Part shown: positions 35,082 to 43,430 of the stretch, piece after piece | How the letters are laid out: the number at the start of each line of letters is the position of its first letter | Position numbering within the stretch: the first letter of the stretch is position 1 | Source of the DNA: Leifsonia sp. Leaf264 | Lineage (GTDB): Bacteria > Actinomycetota > Actinomycetes > Actinomycetales > Microbacteriaceae | Assembly: GCF_001422325.1 (NCBI RefSeq) | Contig: NZ_LMMR01000008.1 | Span: 233,682-297,681, forward strand | DNA length: 64,000 nt | Direction: 5' to 3' | Program-made: the position numbers and the translations under genes | The notes under the pieces: model-generated | What the model was told of the DNA's origin: nothing | Database searches by the model: none | Seen by the model: the letters and a program-made list of their open reading frames with translations, nothing else

Positions 35082-36140
35082 CTAGCCGATCGCGTCGGGG
35101 TCGGCGGCCTTGGCGTAGACGTCGTTGACGATCGTGTCGATGGCGTCGTCGACCTGGGCCTGCGTCTGCACGTCGCCGTTCTCGACGAACACCGGGCCGA
35201 TCGTCTTCAGCACGGCGATCTGGGCGTCACCGGGCACGTTGTCGACGTCGAGGTTGGTGCGCTCCGAGATCACCTTGGTGGCGACGGCCGGGTCGAGGCT
35301 GGCGACGGATGCGAGGATGTCTGCAGTCTTCTCGGGGTTGGCGATGGCCCACGCGCGAGCGTGCTCGTAGGCGTTCACCACCGTCTGCGCCACGTCGGGC
35401 TTCTCCTTCAGGAACGACTCGGTGGCGTTCAGGAAGCCGTAGCTGTTGAAGTCGACGTTGCGGTAGATGAGCTGTGCGCCCTCCTCCTCGGCGCCGGCCA
35501 TGATCGGGTCGAGGCCGGCCCAGGCGTCGACGGATCCGTTCTGCAGGGCCGCCCAGCCGTCGGCGTGCTGGAGGTTCTGCACCGTCACGTCGGAGGCCGA
35601 CAGTCCGGCCTCCTCGAGAGCCTGCAGCAGGAAGAAGTACGGGTCGGTGCCCTTGGTGGCCGCGACCTGCTTGCCCTTGAGCTCGCTCACGTCGGTGATC
35701 GTCGAGTCCTTGCCGACCACGATGGCCGACCACTCGGGCTGCGAGAAGATGTCGATGACCTGGATGGGGGAGCCGTTCGAGCGGGCCAGGAGCGCTGCAG
35801 AGCCGGCCGTCGAGCCGACGTCGATGGCGCCGGCGCGGAGCGCCTCGTTGGCCTTGTTGGAGCCGGCCGACTGCACCCAGTTGACGGTGATGTCCTGGTC
35901 GGCGAGGGCGTCCTCGAGCCAGCCCTGGTCCTTGATCACCAGGCTCAGCGGGTTGTACGTGGCGAAGTCGATGTTGAGCGTCCCGCCTTTCGTGACGACG
36001 GCATCGCCGTCGCCCGAGCTGGTCGAGGCCGGCTCTGACGCCGCGCCTTCACCCGCTACGCAGCCTGTGAGCATGAGGGCGACGGATGCCGCGGCCGCGA
36101 CGATCGCGGCTGTCGTGGAGGTCTTTCGAAGGAAGGTCAT
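35082..36140 (-). CDS. ssuA: Sulfonate-type ABC substrate-binding lipoprotein
   Basis: A 352-residue lipoprotein of the SsuA/TauA (NMT1-like) group. The signal peptide ends with the lipobox L-T-G-C (about residue 27). The mature part has the two-lobe Venus-flytrap pattern, with D-V-G-S-T-A-G-S-A-A (about 108) and K-G-K-Q-V-A-A-T-K-G-T (about 155) as ligand-pocket loops. It delivers an aliphatic sulfonate, taurine or similar anion to the membrane complex. AGGAGAG seven bases before ATG supports the start. Genes before and after are its ATPase and permease. Confidence 0.85.
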   Translation of the reverse strand: MTFLRKTSTTAAIVAAAASVALMLTGCVAGEGAASEPASTSSGDGDAVVTKGGTLNIDFATYNPLSLVIKDQGWLEDALADQDITVNWVQSAGSNKANEALRAGAIDVGSTAGSAALLARSNGSPIQVIDIFSQPEWSAIVVGKDSTITDVSELKGKQVAATKGTDPYFFLLQALEEAGLSASDVTVQNLQHADGWAALQNGSVDAWAGLDPIMAGAEEEGAQLIYRNVDFNSYGFLNATESFLKEKPDVAQTVVNAYEHARAWAIANPEKTADILASVASLDPAVATKVISERTNLDVDNVPGDAQIAVLKTIGPVFVENGDVQTQAQVDDAIDTIVNDVYAKAADPDAIG

Positions 36141-36207
36141 GGCGTGTCTCTCCTGGTGCTGTGAGGGGAAGTGGTGCAGGGAGGTGCTGTGGTGCCGTGG
36201 TGCGATT

Positions 36208-37053
36208 TCAGTAGGGGAATGCCGGGATGGTCGTGGTGCTCGCGATCCCGCGGGCGTGACCGTGCCTGTCGATGCCGAGCCCGGCCAGCAGGCTGGCGCG
36301 CAGTTCGGCGAGCTCGGCCGATCCGCGGTCGCGCGGCCGACGTCCGGGAACCGTCACGATCTCGAGGATCGAGGCCGCTCCGCCGTCGTCGCCACGGCCC
36401 AGGAGCACGATGCGGTCGGCCAGTTGCAGTGCCTCATCGACGTCGTGCGTGACGAGCAGCACCGTCGTCGGCTCCGCCGCATGGATGTCGAGCAGGAGAT
36501 CCTGCATCTTCAGCCGCGTGAGGGCGTCGAGGGCGCCGAACGGCTCATCGAGCAGCAGGACGCCGGGCCGTCGGGCGAGGGCGCGGGCCAGTGACGCCCG
36601 CTGGGCCATGCCGCCGGAGACCTCGCGCGGGCGCTGCTCGGCGGCATCCGCGAGCCCGACCAGGTCGAGCAGGCGGGCGACGCCGGCACGGGCGGAGGCC
36701 TTCGGGGTGCCGCGTGGGACTCCGAGGGCCACGTTGTCGGCGATGCTGCGCCACGGGAGCAGCCGCGGCTCCTGGAAGCCGACGGCGGTGCGTGCATCGA
36801 AGGTGGCCACGGGCGTGCCGTCGATGCTCACGCTCCCGGCCGTCGGGGTATCGAGTCCGCCGGCTATGCGCAGCAGGGTGGACTTGCCGCATCCGCTCGC
36901 TCCGATGATGGCCACGATCTCGCCGGGCTCCACCCGCAGGTCGACATCGGCGAGCACGGGCTTCGCGGGGTCGAACGCTCGGCCCAGGCCCGCGAAGTCG
37001 ACCGAGACCGCTACGCCGGCGGGCGTCGTGGAGGTCGCGGAATCGGAGGGCAT
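36208..37053 (-). CDS. ssuB: Sulfonate-type ABC ATP-binding protein
   Basis: A 281-residue ATPase. Walker A G-A-S-G-C-G-K-S-T (about 56-64), signature V-S-G-G-M-A-Q-R and Walker B L-L-L-D-E-P-F-G-A-L-D are intact, with the F-Q-E-P-R-L-L-P-W-R Q-loop usual for sulfonate and nitrate importers. It is the first gene of ssuB-ssuA-ssuC-acs. The ATG has AAGG directly before it with no spacer, while a TAATTT -10-like box ends six bases before the ATG, so the transcript may be leaderless. The 70-residue C-terminal tail is basic. Confidence 0.87.
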   Translation of the reverse strand: MPSDSATSTTPAGVAVSVDFAGLGRAFDPAKPVLADVDLRVEPGEIVAIIGASGCGKSTLLRIAGGLDTPTAGSVSIDGTPVATFDARTAVGFQEPRLLPWRSIADNVALGVPRGTPKASARAGVARLLDLVGLADAAEQRPREVSGGMAQRASLARALARRPGVLLLDEPFGALDALTRLKMQDLLLDIHAAEPTTVLLVTHDVDEALQLADRIVLLGRGDDGGAASILEIVTVPGRRPRDRGSAELAELRASLLAGLGIDRHGHARGIASTTTIPAFPY

Positions 37054-37142
37054 CCTTCGAAATTACCCACCGTATGCAGGCGCCGGACAGGCACGTGAGA
37101 CACGGCGTAACAGTGCGCTGTCCGGCGTAACAGGGGGTCTCT

Positions 37143-37619
37143 TCAGAGGGTCTTGCGCATGTGCACACTGGTGACCGAGTAGCCGACCCTGTCGTAGAGC
37201 CGCCGGGCGGTGTCGTTGCCGCCGAAGACGTTGAGGCCGATCGCCTCGACTCCGGCGGCGCGTGCGACGTCTTCGGCGAGCAGCATCGTGGCCTCGGCGA
37301 TGCCGCGGCGGCGGAAGGCCTCGTGCACCTCGATGTCCCAGATCCACCAGTCGCCAGAGGGACCGTCGGCCGTCGGTCCGATCCACAGCCAACCCGCGTC
37401 GCTCCCGTCGACGGTGATGGTGAAGATCCTGTGGCCGTCGCTCGGCACGTCGTCGGGGAAGAACCGCGCTCGTGAGCTCTCCGCAGCCGTCGCCGCCTCC
37501 TCGGGGCTGTCGCCGGCATCGACGCGTGCTTGGGCGTAGAGGGCGTTCGCGATCGGCAGCCACACGCCGAGCTGCTCGGGGGTCTTGTCGACGAGGGTGA
37601 CGGATGCAACGGCGGTCAT
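37143..37619 (-). CDS. GNAT family N-acetyltransferase
   Basis: About 158 residues. The acetyl-CoA site is visible as E-V-H-E-A-F-R-R-R-G-I-A-E-A-T-M (about 90-105), the R/Q-x-x-G-x-G/A pattern of GNAT enzymes, and the C-terminal N-D-T-A-R-R-L-Y-D-R-V-G-Y block is typical. Substrate unknown (protein, amino sugar or small amine). Start chosen at 37619, with GGAGG two bases before; an ATG at 37628 is in frame without a ribosome site. It lies divergent from the SDR gene, with a 95-base shared upstream region. Confidence 0.85.
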   Translation of the reverse strand: MTAVASVTLVDKTPEQLGVWLPIANALYAQARVDAGDSPEEAATAAESSRARFFPDDVPSDGHRIFTITVDGSDAGWLWIGPTADGPSGDWWIWDIEVHEAFRRRGIAEATMLLAEDVARAAGVEAIGLNVFGGNDTARRLYDRVGYSVTSVHMRKTL

Positions 37620-37714
37620 GGCCTCCATTCTGCCGGGGCGGCGACCCCAGCTGGCAGAGGCCCGGGAGCGCAGCGAGGGCGCCGAAGCCGAGGGACCCCT
37701 GCGACAATGAAGTC

Positions 37715-38551
37715 ATGACGAGAACCGTGCGCGGGGCATCCGTGTTGATCACCGGAGCGGCCATGGGCATGGGACGGCTGTACGCGGAGCGCGCCGTCGC
37801 AGAAGGGGCGGCATCCGTCGTGCTGTGGGATCGCGATGCTCACGCGCTGGCCCAGACCGTCGGTGAACTCGGAGCCGCGTCGAAGGGGCGCACCCGCATC
37901 CACTCCTACGTCGTCGACGTCGCCGATCTCGGCGCCATCGCCAAGGCCGCCCAGAAGGTGCGCAAGGAGGTCGGCAACCCCGACGTGCTCATCAACAACG
38001 CCGGAGTCGTGCGCGGCAACGGCTACTTCTGGGAGACCGACAACGGCGACGACACCCGCCCGACCATGCAGGTGAACGCCCTCGCGCCCATGTACATCAC
38101 GCGGGAGTTCCTGCCGGGCATGGTGGCTCGTGCCTACAGGGCGTCGCGCATCGTCAACATCGCCTCGGCGGCCGGCATGATCTCCAACCCCCGGATGAGC
38201 GTCTACGCGGCCTCGAAGGCGGCCCTCATCGGCTGGAGCGACTCACTGCGGCTCGAACTGCTGCGCGATGACCACTCCAACGTGAAGGTCACCACCGTGG
38301 CGCCCAGCTACATCTCCACGGGCATGTTCGCCGGAGCGCGTGGTCCGTTGCTCACCCCCGTGCTGACCCCGGAGTACGTCGTCGACCAGGTCTGGAAGGC
38401 CATGCTCGCTGGGCGTCCGATGCTCATGCTGCCGTGGACCGTCGGCGTCTCCAAGGTGCTCCGCGGCGTGCTGCCCGGCGCGGCCTTCGACGCCGTCGCC
38501 GGCCGCTTCTTCGGCGTCTACAGTTCGATGGACCGCTTCACCGGTCGCTAG
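37715..38551 (+). CDS. Short-chain dehydrogenase/reductase (SDR)
   Basis: A 278-residue classical SDR. The cofactor loop is T-G-A-A-M-G-M-G (residues about 13-20), N-N-A-G is present, and the catalytic Ser (I-A-S-A-A-G) and Tyr-Lys pair (Y-A-A-S-K) are intact. Asp after the second strand (L-W-D-R-D) suggests NAD preference. The extra 40 C-terminal residues with hydrophobic stretches (M-L-M-L-P-W) suggest membrane association, as in lipid or sterol-type SDRs. The substrate is unknown. A hairpin follows 33 bases after the stop. Confidence 0.9.
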   Translation: MTRTVRGASVLITGAAMGMGRLYAERAVAEGAASVVLWDRDAHALAQTVGELGAASKGRTRIHSYVVDVADLGAIAKAAQKVRKEVGNPDVLINNAGVVRGNGYFWETDNGDDTRPTMQVNALAPMYITREFLPGMVARAYRASRIVNIASAAGMISNPRMSVYAASKAALIGWSDSLRLELLRDDHSNVKVTTVAPSYISTGMFAGARGPLLTPVLTPEYVVDQVWKAMLAGRPMLMLPWTVGVSKVLRGVLPGAAFDAVAGRFFGVYSSMDRFTGR

Positions 38552-38583
38552 CCGGAGGGGCCGGCAGGGGGACAGTGGCCCTG

Positions 38584-38639
38584 CGCCATTCGTGGGTGCG
38601 CGCGCCATCTCAGGTGGAGCGCAGGCCCACGAAATGGCG
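38584..38639. terminator. Hairpin between convergent SDR and exonuclease III genes
   Basis: CGCCATTCGTGGG (38584-38596) is complementary to 38626-38639 except for one bulged A. TGCGC (38597-38601) then pairs with GCGCA (38619-38623). It fills the gap between two convergent stops, the usual place for bidirectional terminators in this window, again without a T-run. Confidence 0.6.
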
Positions 38640-38644
38640 TGGCG

Positions 38645-39481
38645 CTAGAAGATCATCGGCCGATCGTCGTCGTCACCGTCGTCTGCGAGGTCGACGAGCA
38701 CGGGCACGTGGTCGCTGGGCGCGTCGCCCTTGCGCTCATTGCGGTGGATGGAGGCATCCGTCACCCTGTCGGCGAAGGCGTGCGAGCCGAGGATGAAGTC
38801 GATGCGCAGGCCCTCGTTGCGCGGGAAGCGCAGCTGCTTGTAGTCCCAATAGGTGTAGCCGGTCGGCAGGATCGGACGCACGACGTCACTCACCCCGGCC
38901 TGTTCGAGGGCGGCGAAGGCGGCGCGTTCGGGTGGAGAGATGTGCGTCGACAGGCCGGGCACGAGCGAGGGATCCCCGACATCGCCATCGGTCGGCGCCA
39001 CGTTGTAGTCGCCCATGAGCGCGAGCGCCAGGTGGGGATCAGCGGCCAGGGCGTCGCGCGTGTAGGCGGCGAGAGCCTCGTACCAGTCGAGCTTGTAGGC
39101 GTAGTGCGGGTCGTCGAGCGAGCGGCCGTTGGGCACGTAGAGGCTCCACAGGCGCATGCCGTCGATCGTCACGCCGAGGGCGCGAGCCTCCTGCGGCTGG
39201 TCGGGGCCCTCGACCCCTTTGAGGAAGCCCGGCATGGCAGGGAACGCGGTCTCGACGTCGGTGATCGCCGTGCGGCTCGCGAAGGCGACGCCGTTCCACT
39301 GGTTCAGCCCGTGCGCGATGACTTCGTAGCCGGCCTCCTCGAACTGCTCGTAGGGGAACTGCTCGGGCTTGCACTTGATCTCCTGCATCGCGAGCACGTC
39401 GACGTCCTCGCGCACCATCCAGTCCACGGTGCGGCCCACGCGGGCGCGGATCGAGTTGACGTTCCAGGTGGCGATGCGCAT
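38645..39481 (-). CDS. xth: Exodeoxyribonuclease III
   Basis: A 278-residue AP endonuclease/exonuclease of the ExoIII (Xth) type for base-excision repair. The metal and catalytic motifs are all present: W-N-V-N-S-I-R-A-R (Asn), Q-E-I-K (Glu), G-D-Y-N-V-A-P-T-D-G-D (catalytic Asp-Asn), and S-D-H-V-P-V (His). The C-terminal tail is Asp-rich. Length matches the family. Stands alone, convergent with the SDR. With the AlkD-like gene it adds a second DNA repair function to the window. Confidence 0.92.
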   Translation of the reverse strand: MRIATWNVNSIRARVGRTVDWMVREDVDVLAMQEIKCKPEQFPYEQFEEAGYEVIAHGLNQWNGVAFASRTAITDVETAFPAMPGFLKGVEGPDQPQEARALGVTIDGMRLWSLYVPNGRSLDDPHYAYKLDWYEALAAYTRDALAADPHLALALMGDYNVAPTDGDVGDPSLVPGLSTHISPPERAAFAALEQAGVSDVVRPILPTGYTYWDYKQLRFPRNEGLRIDFILGSHAFADRVTDASIHRNERKGDAPSDHVPVLVDLADDGDDDDRPMIF

Positions 39482-39663
39482 GGGGCAACGGTACCGGCTG
39501 CCCCGGACGTCGGACGAACCGGGCAGGAGCGAGCACAGCCGCGGCGAAGCCGAGGAACTGTCACCACAAATGGGGGGCGCTCGAACGAGGGACGCGGCGT
39601 ACCGTCAGAGTGTCTATCACCCGAAGACAGACCGGAACCCGAATCCGAATCGCGGAGGCCATT

Positions 39664-40314
39664 GTGCTCCGAAGTATCCCTGCTGCCATTTTTCTCGCTG
39701 CCGTCCTGGTGCTCGCACCAGCCGCAGCCCACGCGGAGGACTATGTTCCTCCACCTCCCCCCGTCGCGCCGTCGATCGCCAACTCGAGCCTGAGTTCCGT
39801 GTGCGTCGCCGACGTGCCGTACATCTCGTACGACATCACCCTCGTCGATCCCGACAACCAGGCCACCAGCCACACGGCCTACCTCACCTTGAGCGGCGGC
39901 GGCCAGTCCGAGACGTTCCTCCTCGGCGAGATCGTCGACGGACAGCTCAGCGGGACCATGCTCTGGCCCGGCGCGAGCGTCGGCGATGACGGCCAGCCGA
40001 CGGGCTGGCCGGGCTGGATGCTCGTCGGCGGCACCTGGGTGCAGACCGACGGGAACTACGCATGGACCCGCGATGTGACGTCGGCCCTGATCACGGTCAA
40101 CCCCGAGACCACGGTTCCACTCAGCTACCCGCCGAGCGCACCGGACTGCCTGACGTCGCCGTCCGACAGTGCGACGACGACCTCGTCGTCGAGCTCCGGG
40201 CTGGCCTCCACCGGCGTGAGCCAGGCGATGCTGCCGATCGGCATCGGCTCGATCCTGGTGATCCTCGCCGGCCTCGCGATCTTCCTGCTTCGACGTCGCG
40301 CCAGCACCCACTGA
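39664..40314 (+). CDS. LAxTG-anchored surface protein
   Basis: A 216-residue exported protein, attached to the cell wall by sortase. The GTG at 39664 has GGAGG five bases before it, giving a signal peptide of about 25 residues ending A-H-A. The in-frame GTG at 39610 lacks a ribosome site. A Pro-rich stretch precedes a beta-rich domain (about 35-160) with single Cys residues near 45 and 160. A Ser/Thr-rich spacer leads to L-A-S-T-G, a membrane helix and R-R-R, the sorting signal used by class E sortases. It ends five bases before the DUF4012 gene. Confidence 0.8.
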   Translation: MLRSIPAAIFLAAVLVLAPAAAHAEDYVPPPPPVAPSIANSSLSSVCVADVPYISYDITLVDPDNQATSHTAYLTLSGGGQSETFLLGEIVDGQLSGTMLWPGASVGDDGQPTGWPGWMLVGGTWVQTDGNYAWTRDVTSALITVNPETTVPLSYPPSAPDCLTSPSDSATTTSSSSSGLASTGVSQAMLPIGIGSILVILAGLAIFLLRRRASTH

Positions 40315-40318
40315 CAGC

Positions 40319-42103
40319 GTGAGTGACGAATCGGCGGAGGGGGCCCCCGCTGCAACACCACGGCGTCGACGTCGAGGGCTGATCTGGCTGGTCCTCGGCG
40401 TCGTGCTCGTCGCCGTGATCGGCGCAGCGGTCTGGGTGGGTGTGCGCGGGTGGCTCGCCAAAGGAGAGTTGGAGGCCGCCGCGTCGACGGCCGGTGTGCT
40501 CCAGAAGCACATCGAGGCGGGCGACACGGCCGACGCCGGCCACGCGGCCGACAGTCTGGTCGATCACACCGGCGAGGCCGCGAGCCTCACCGGTGACCCC
40601 GTCTGGCGACTGGCCGAGCTCGTGCCAGGGGTCGGAGCGAACCTGCACGCCGTCAGGGTGCTCTCGGCCGAGCTCGACACCGCGGCGAGCGACGCCATCC
40701 GCCCGCTCACGGGATTGACCGACTCGATCGGCGCGGCCTCTTTCCGCCCGGTCGACGGACATGTCGACGTCCAGCCCCTCATCGACGCGCAGCCGACTGT
40801 TCTGTCTGCACTGGGTGCCCTGACCGAAGCGTCCGCAGGTGTCAGTGCCATCAAGGACGACGGGCTTCTGGGGCCGATAGCCGCGGCCCGAGACGATGTC
40901 GCCGCAACTCTCGCGAAGGCCGTGGGAGTGGCTGACGTGCTCGAGAATGCACTGCGGGTCGCACCCACGATGCTCGGCGCCGACGGTCCTCGGAACTACC
41001 TGATCCTGTTCCAGAACAACGCCGAGCTCCGCTCTGCTGGTGGCATTCCCGGCGCGCTGGCCCTCCTGCACACCGACGGCGGGACGATGCGGCTCACCGC
41101 GCAGGTGGCCGCGTCCGACTTCGCGACACCACGCCAATCCGGGCTGCCTGTCGACGAGACGACGCGAGCCATCTACGGTTCACTCCCGGGACAGTTCATG
41201 CAGAACGTGACGATGACACCGGATTTCGCCGTCTCCGCGAGTCTCGCGAAGGCGATGTGGGAGCGACGGTTCGGGGGTGTCGTAGACGGAGTCATCGCCG
41301 TCGATCCTGTCGCCATCGGCTACTTTCTCAAGGCGACGGGGCCGGTGGTGCTGCCCGACGGCTCGAAGCTGACCTCCCAGAACGCTGCGAAGTCATTGCT
41401 CCAGGATGTCTATCAGCGGCTGGAGGAGCCGGCTGACCAGGACGCCTATTTCGCCGAGGCCGCTTCAGCCGCCTTCGACGCGGTGTCAGGTGGCAACGCC
41501 GATCCGACGAAGCTCGTGCGAGCGCTGATCCGCGCCGGAGATGAGAGTCGCGTCGCTCTCTGGAGTGCCGACCCGACCGAACAGGCCATCTTCGCAAGCA
41601 CGACCCTGGGTGGGTTGGATGCCGCTCAGCGGTCGGCGGGTGATCAGGCGTACGGCGTGTACTTCAATGACACGACACGGGCGAAGATGGACGCCTACCT
41701 CGATGTCGCTATCGACACCGATGTCGTCCCACGCTCGGACGAACGCTCGGTCGTCACTGTGACGGTGACGCTGCGTAACAGCGCTCCGTCAGATTCAGCC
41801 ACATCGTTGACGGCACATGTGACAGGCGGAGGTCGAGTCGTTCCGGAGGGTCAGATCGGAACCAACGTCACCGTCTACTCTCCGTCCGGTGCCTATGACT
41901 TCGGCGTGCAGAAGGATGGCACGAACGTCGCGTACGCCAGCCATGACGACGGTGATCGACTCGTGAAATCACTCGGTGTGAGACTCTCTCCGGGCGAGTC
42001 GACGACACTGAAGTTCGGCTACATCTCGGCGAAGGCGGGCCAGGATTCTCCCGTCATCGTGCACACCCCCACGATGACACCTCTCGAGGTCGGCTCGCTC
42101 TGA
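40319..42103 (+). CDS. DUF4012 domain-containing membrane-anchored protein
   Basis: A 594-residue protein. An N-terminal Arg-rich stretch and one membrane helix (about 20-42) place the rest outside the cell. The DUF4012 core (about 210-500) includes N-Y-L-I-L-F-Q-N-N-A-E-L-R-S-A-G-G-I-P-G, the diagnostic block. DUF4012 proteins are often linked to surface polysaccharide or adhesion loci, but their role is unknown. It starts at GTG 40319, five bases after the LAxTG gene stop. Codon use has more A/T in third positions than neighbours toward its 3' end. Confidence 0.85.
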   Translation: MSDESAEGAPAATPRRRRRGLIWLVLGVVLVAVIGAAVWVGVRGWLAKGELEAAASTAGVLQKHIEAGDTADAGHAADSLVDHTGEAASLTGDPVWRLAELVPGVGANLHAVRVLSAELDTAASDAIRPLTGLTDSIGAASFRPVDGHVDVQPLIDAQPTVLSALGALTEASAGVSAIKDDGLLGPIAAARDDVAATLAKAVGVADVLENALRVAPTMLGADGPRNYLILFQNNAELRSAGGIPGALALLHTDGGTMRLTAQVAASDFATPRQSGLPVDETTRAIYGSLPGQFMQNVTMTPDFAVSASLAKAMWERRFGGVVDGVIAVDPVAIGYFLKATGPVVLPDGSKLTSQNAAKSLLQDVYQRLEEPADQDAYFAEAASAAFDAVSGGNADPTKLVRALIRAGDESRVALWSADPTEQAIFASTTLGGLDAAQRSAGDQAYGVYFNDTTRAKMDAYLDVAIDTDVVPRSDERSVVTVTVTLRNSAPSDSATSLTAHVTGGGRVVPEGQIGTNVTVYSPSGAYDFGVQKDGTNVAYASHDDGDRLVKSLGVRLSPGESTTLKFGYISAKAGQDSPVIVHTPTMTPLEVGSL

Positions 42104-42179
42104 AGCGCTCGGCGCCGACTCATCGACGACAGGTCTGACGGATGGGCCTGCCGATGGTGAGGAAGAGACCCTCGCGTAT

Positions 42180-42218
42180 TACCCCCGAAAGGGGTACAGT
42201 CATCTAAACCGGTTTAGA
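42180..42218 (+). promoter_or_regulatory. Promoter and LacI-type operator of the sugar operon
   Basis: TCTAAACCGGTTTAGA (42203-42218) is a perfect 16-base palindrome with the central CG of LacI-family operators. TACAGT (42195-42200), a fair -10 box, ends two bases before it, so repressor would sit over the start of transcription. Just before, TACCCC-N5-GGGGTA (42180-42196) is a small hairpin overlapping the -10. The lacI start follows 49 bases later. Confidence 0.75.
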
Positions 42219-42267
42219 CGAGCAAAGCTCACTGACGCTCGCGAATCGGCCTCGACGAGGAGGAACG

Positions 42268-43392
42268 ATGACCGACCAGCCCGTGGTGCCGGCATCCGTT
42301 TCGCGTCCGACCATCGCCGATGTCGCGCGTCGTGCCGGCGTGAGCAAGGGCCTCGTCTCCTTCGCGCTCAATGATCGCCCCGGAGTCAACGCGGAGACCC
42401 GGCAGCGCATCCTGGGCGTGGCCGAGGAGATGGGCTGGACGCCGAGCGTCAGGGCCCGCTCCCTCAGCATCGACCGCTCCTTCGCGCTCGGCCTCGTCAT
42501 CGCGCGTGATCCGGGCATCGTCGCCGCCGACCCGTTCTTCCCGACGTTCATCTCCGGGGTGGAGAGCGAGTTGTCCGAGGTCGGCCAGTCCCTCGTCCTG
42601 GCGTCGACGACCTCGCAGCGGCAGGAGGCCGAGACCTATCGGCAGCTCGCCCGCGACAAGCGCGTCGACGGGTTCTTCCTCACCGACCTCCGGGCAGACG
42701 ACGAACGCATCTCGCTGCTCCAACAGCTCGGCCTGCGTGCCGTCACCCTCGGGCATCCCGACGTCGCATCGCCGTTCCCCGTGGTCTCCAGCGATGACGG
42801 CGCCGGCATCCGTGCTGTCGTCGCGCACCTGATCGTGCTGGGCCACACTCGGATCGCCCATGTGGCCGGTCCGGCAGACATGCTGCATGCGACGCACCGC
42901 CGCATCGCATTCGAGGAGGCTATGACTGAAGCCGGACTCGACGCGAGCCGCGTCGTCGAGACCGACTTCTCGGCGCGCGAGGGGGCCGAGGCGACGAGGC
43001 GCCTGCTCGCCGTGCGTTCGTCGATGCGGCCCACCGCCATCGTCTACTCCAACGACCCGATGGCCATCGCGGGTATCGCCGTGGCGCGCCGTGCCGGACT
43101 CGACGTTCCGCGCGACCTCTCCGTGGCCGGATTCGACAACACCGACATCGCCGAGCACGTCTATCCCTCACTGACCTCGGTGGCGACGGATGTCGCACGC
43201 TGGGGTGCCACGGCGGCCCGCGTGCTGCTCGCGGCCGTGGCCGGCGACGCCATCGACGGCCGCGTGCCGCTACCGACCCGCCTCGTCATCCGCGAATCGA
43301 CGGCAGCAGCGCCAGAGGCGGCACGCACGCCGCCGCCCTCGCCCCTGCAAACCCCGTCCCCGCCGGCCTCGCCCGGCACCACAACCGTCTGA
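42268..43392 (+). CDS. LacI family transcriptional regulator
   Basis: A 374-residue repressor. The N-terminal helix-turn-helix (about 12-60) reads T-I-A-D-V-A-R-R-A-G-V-S-K-G-L-V-S, followed by the hinge helix with N-x-x-x-R-x-R. The periplasmic-binding-like core (about 70-345) has the dimer and sugar-pocket motifs, for example S-S-D-D-G-A-G and G-H-T-R-I-A-H-V. The 25-residue Pro/Thr-rich tail is unusual. It is first in an apparent operon with a sugar ABC importer and two glycoside enzymes, and the palindrome at its promoter suggests autoregulation lifted by the transported sugar. Confidence 0.92.
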   Translation: MTDQPVVPASVSRPTIADVARRAGVSKGLVSFALNDRPGVNAETRQRILGVAEEMGWTPSVRARSLSIDRSFALGLVIARDPGIVAADPFFPTFISGVESELSEVGQSLVLASTTSQRQEAETYRQLARDKRVDGFFLTDLRADDERISLLQQLGLRAVTLGHPDVASPFPVVSSDDGAGIRAVVAHLIVLGHTRIAHVAGPADMLHATHRRIAFEEAMTEAGLDASRVVETDFSAREGAEATRRLLAVRSSMRPTAIVYSNDPMAIAGIAVARRAGLDVPRDLSVAGFDNTDIAEHVYPSLTSVATDVARWGATAARVLLAAVAGDAIDGRVPLPTRLVIRESTAAAPEAARTPPPSPLQTPSPPASPGTTTV

Positions 43393-43394
43393 AC

Positions 43395-43412
43395 CGACGG
43401 CACGACCCGTCG
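43395..43412 (+). other. Small intercistronic hairpin before the binding protein gene
   Basis: CGACGG (43395-43400) and CCGTCG (43407-43412) form a six-pair stem with a six-base loop in the 38-base gap between lacI and the solute-binding gene. Such hairpins often stabilise or process transcripts so that the binding protein is made in excess. Confidence 0.4.
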
Positions 43413-43430
43413 CAACGAAAGGAAGAAATC

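Noticed and set aside
43395..43412. Second LacI operator
   Set aside because: The inverted repeat has a different sequence from the 42203 palindrome and a six-base loop; more likely an RNA hairpin.
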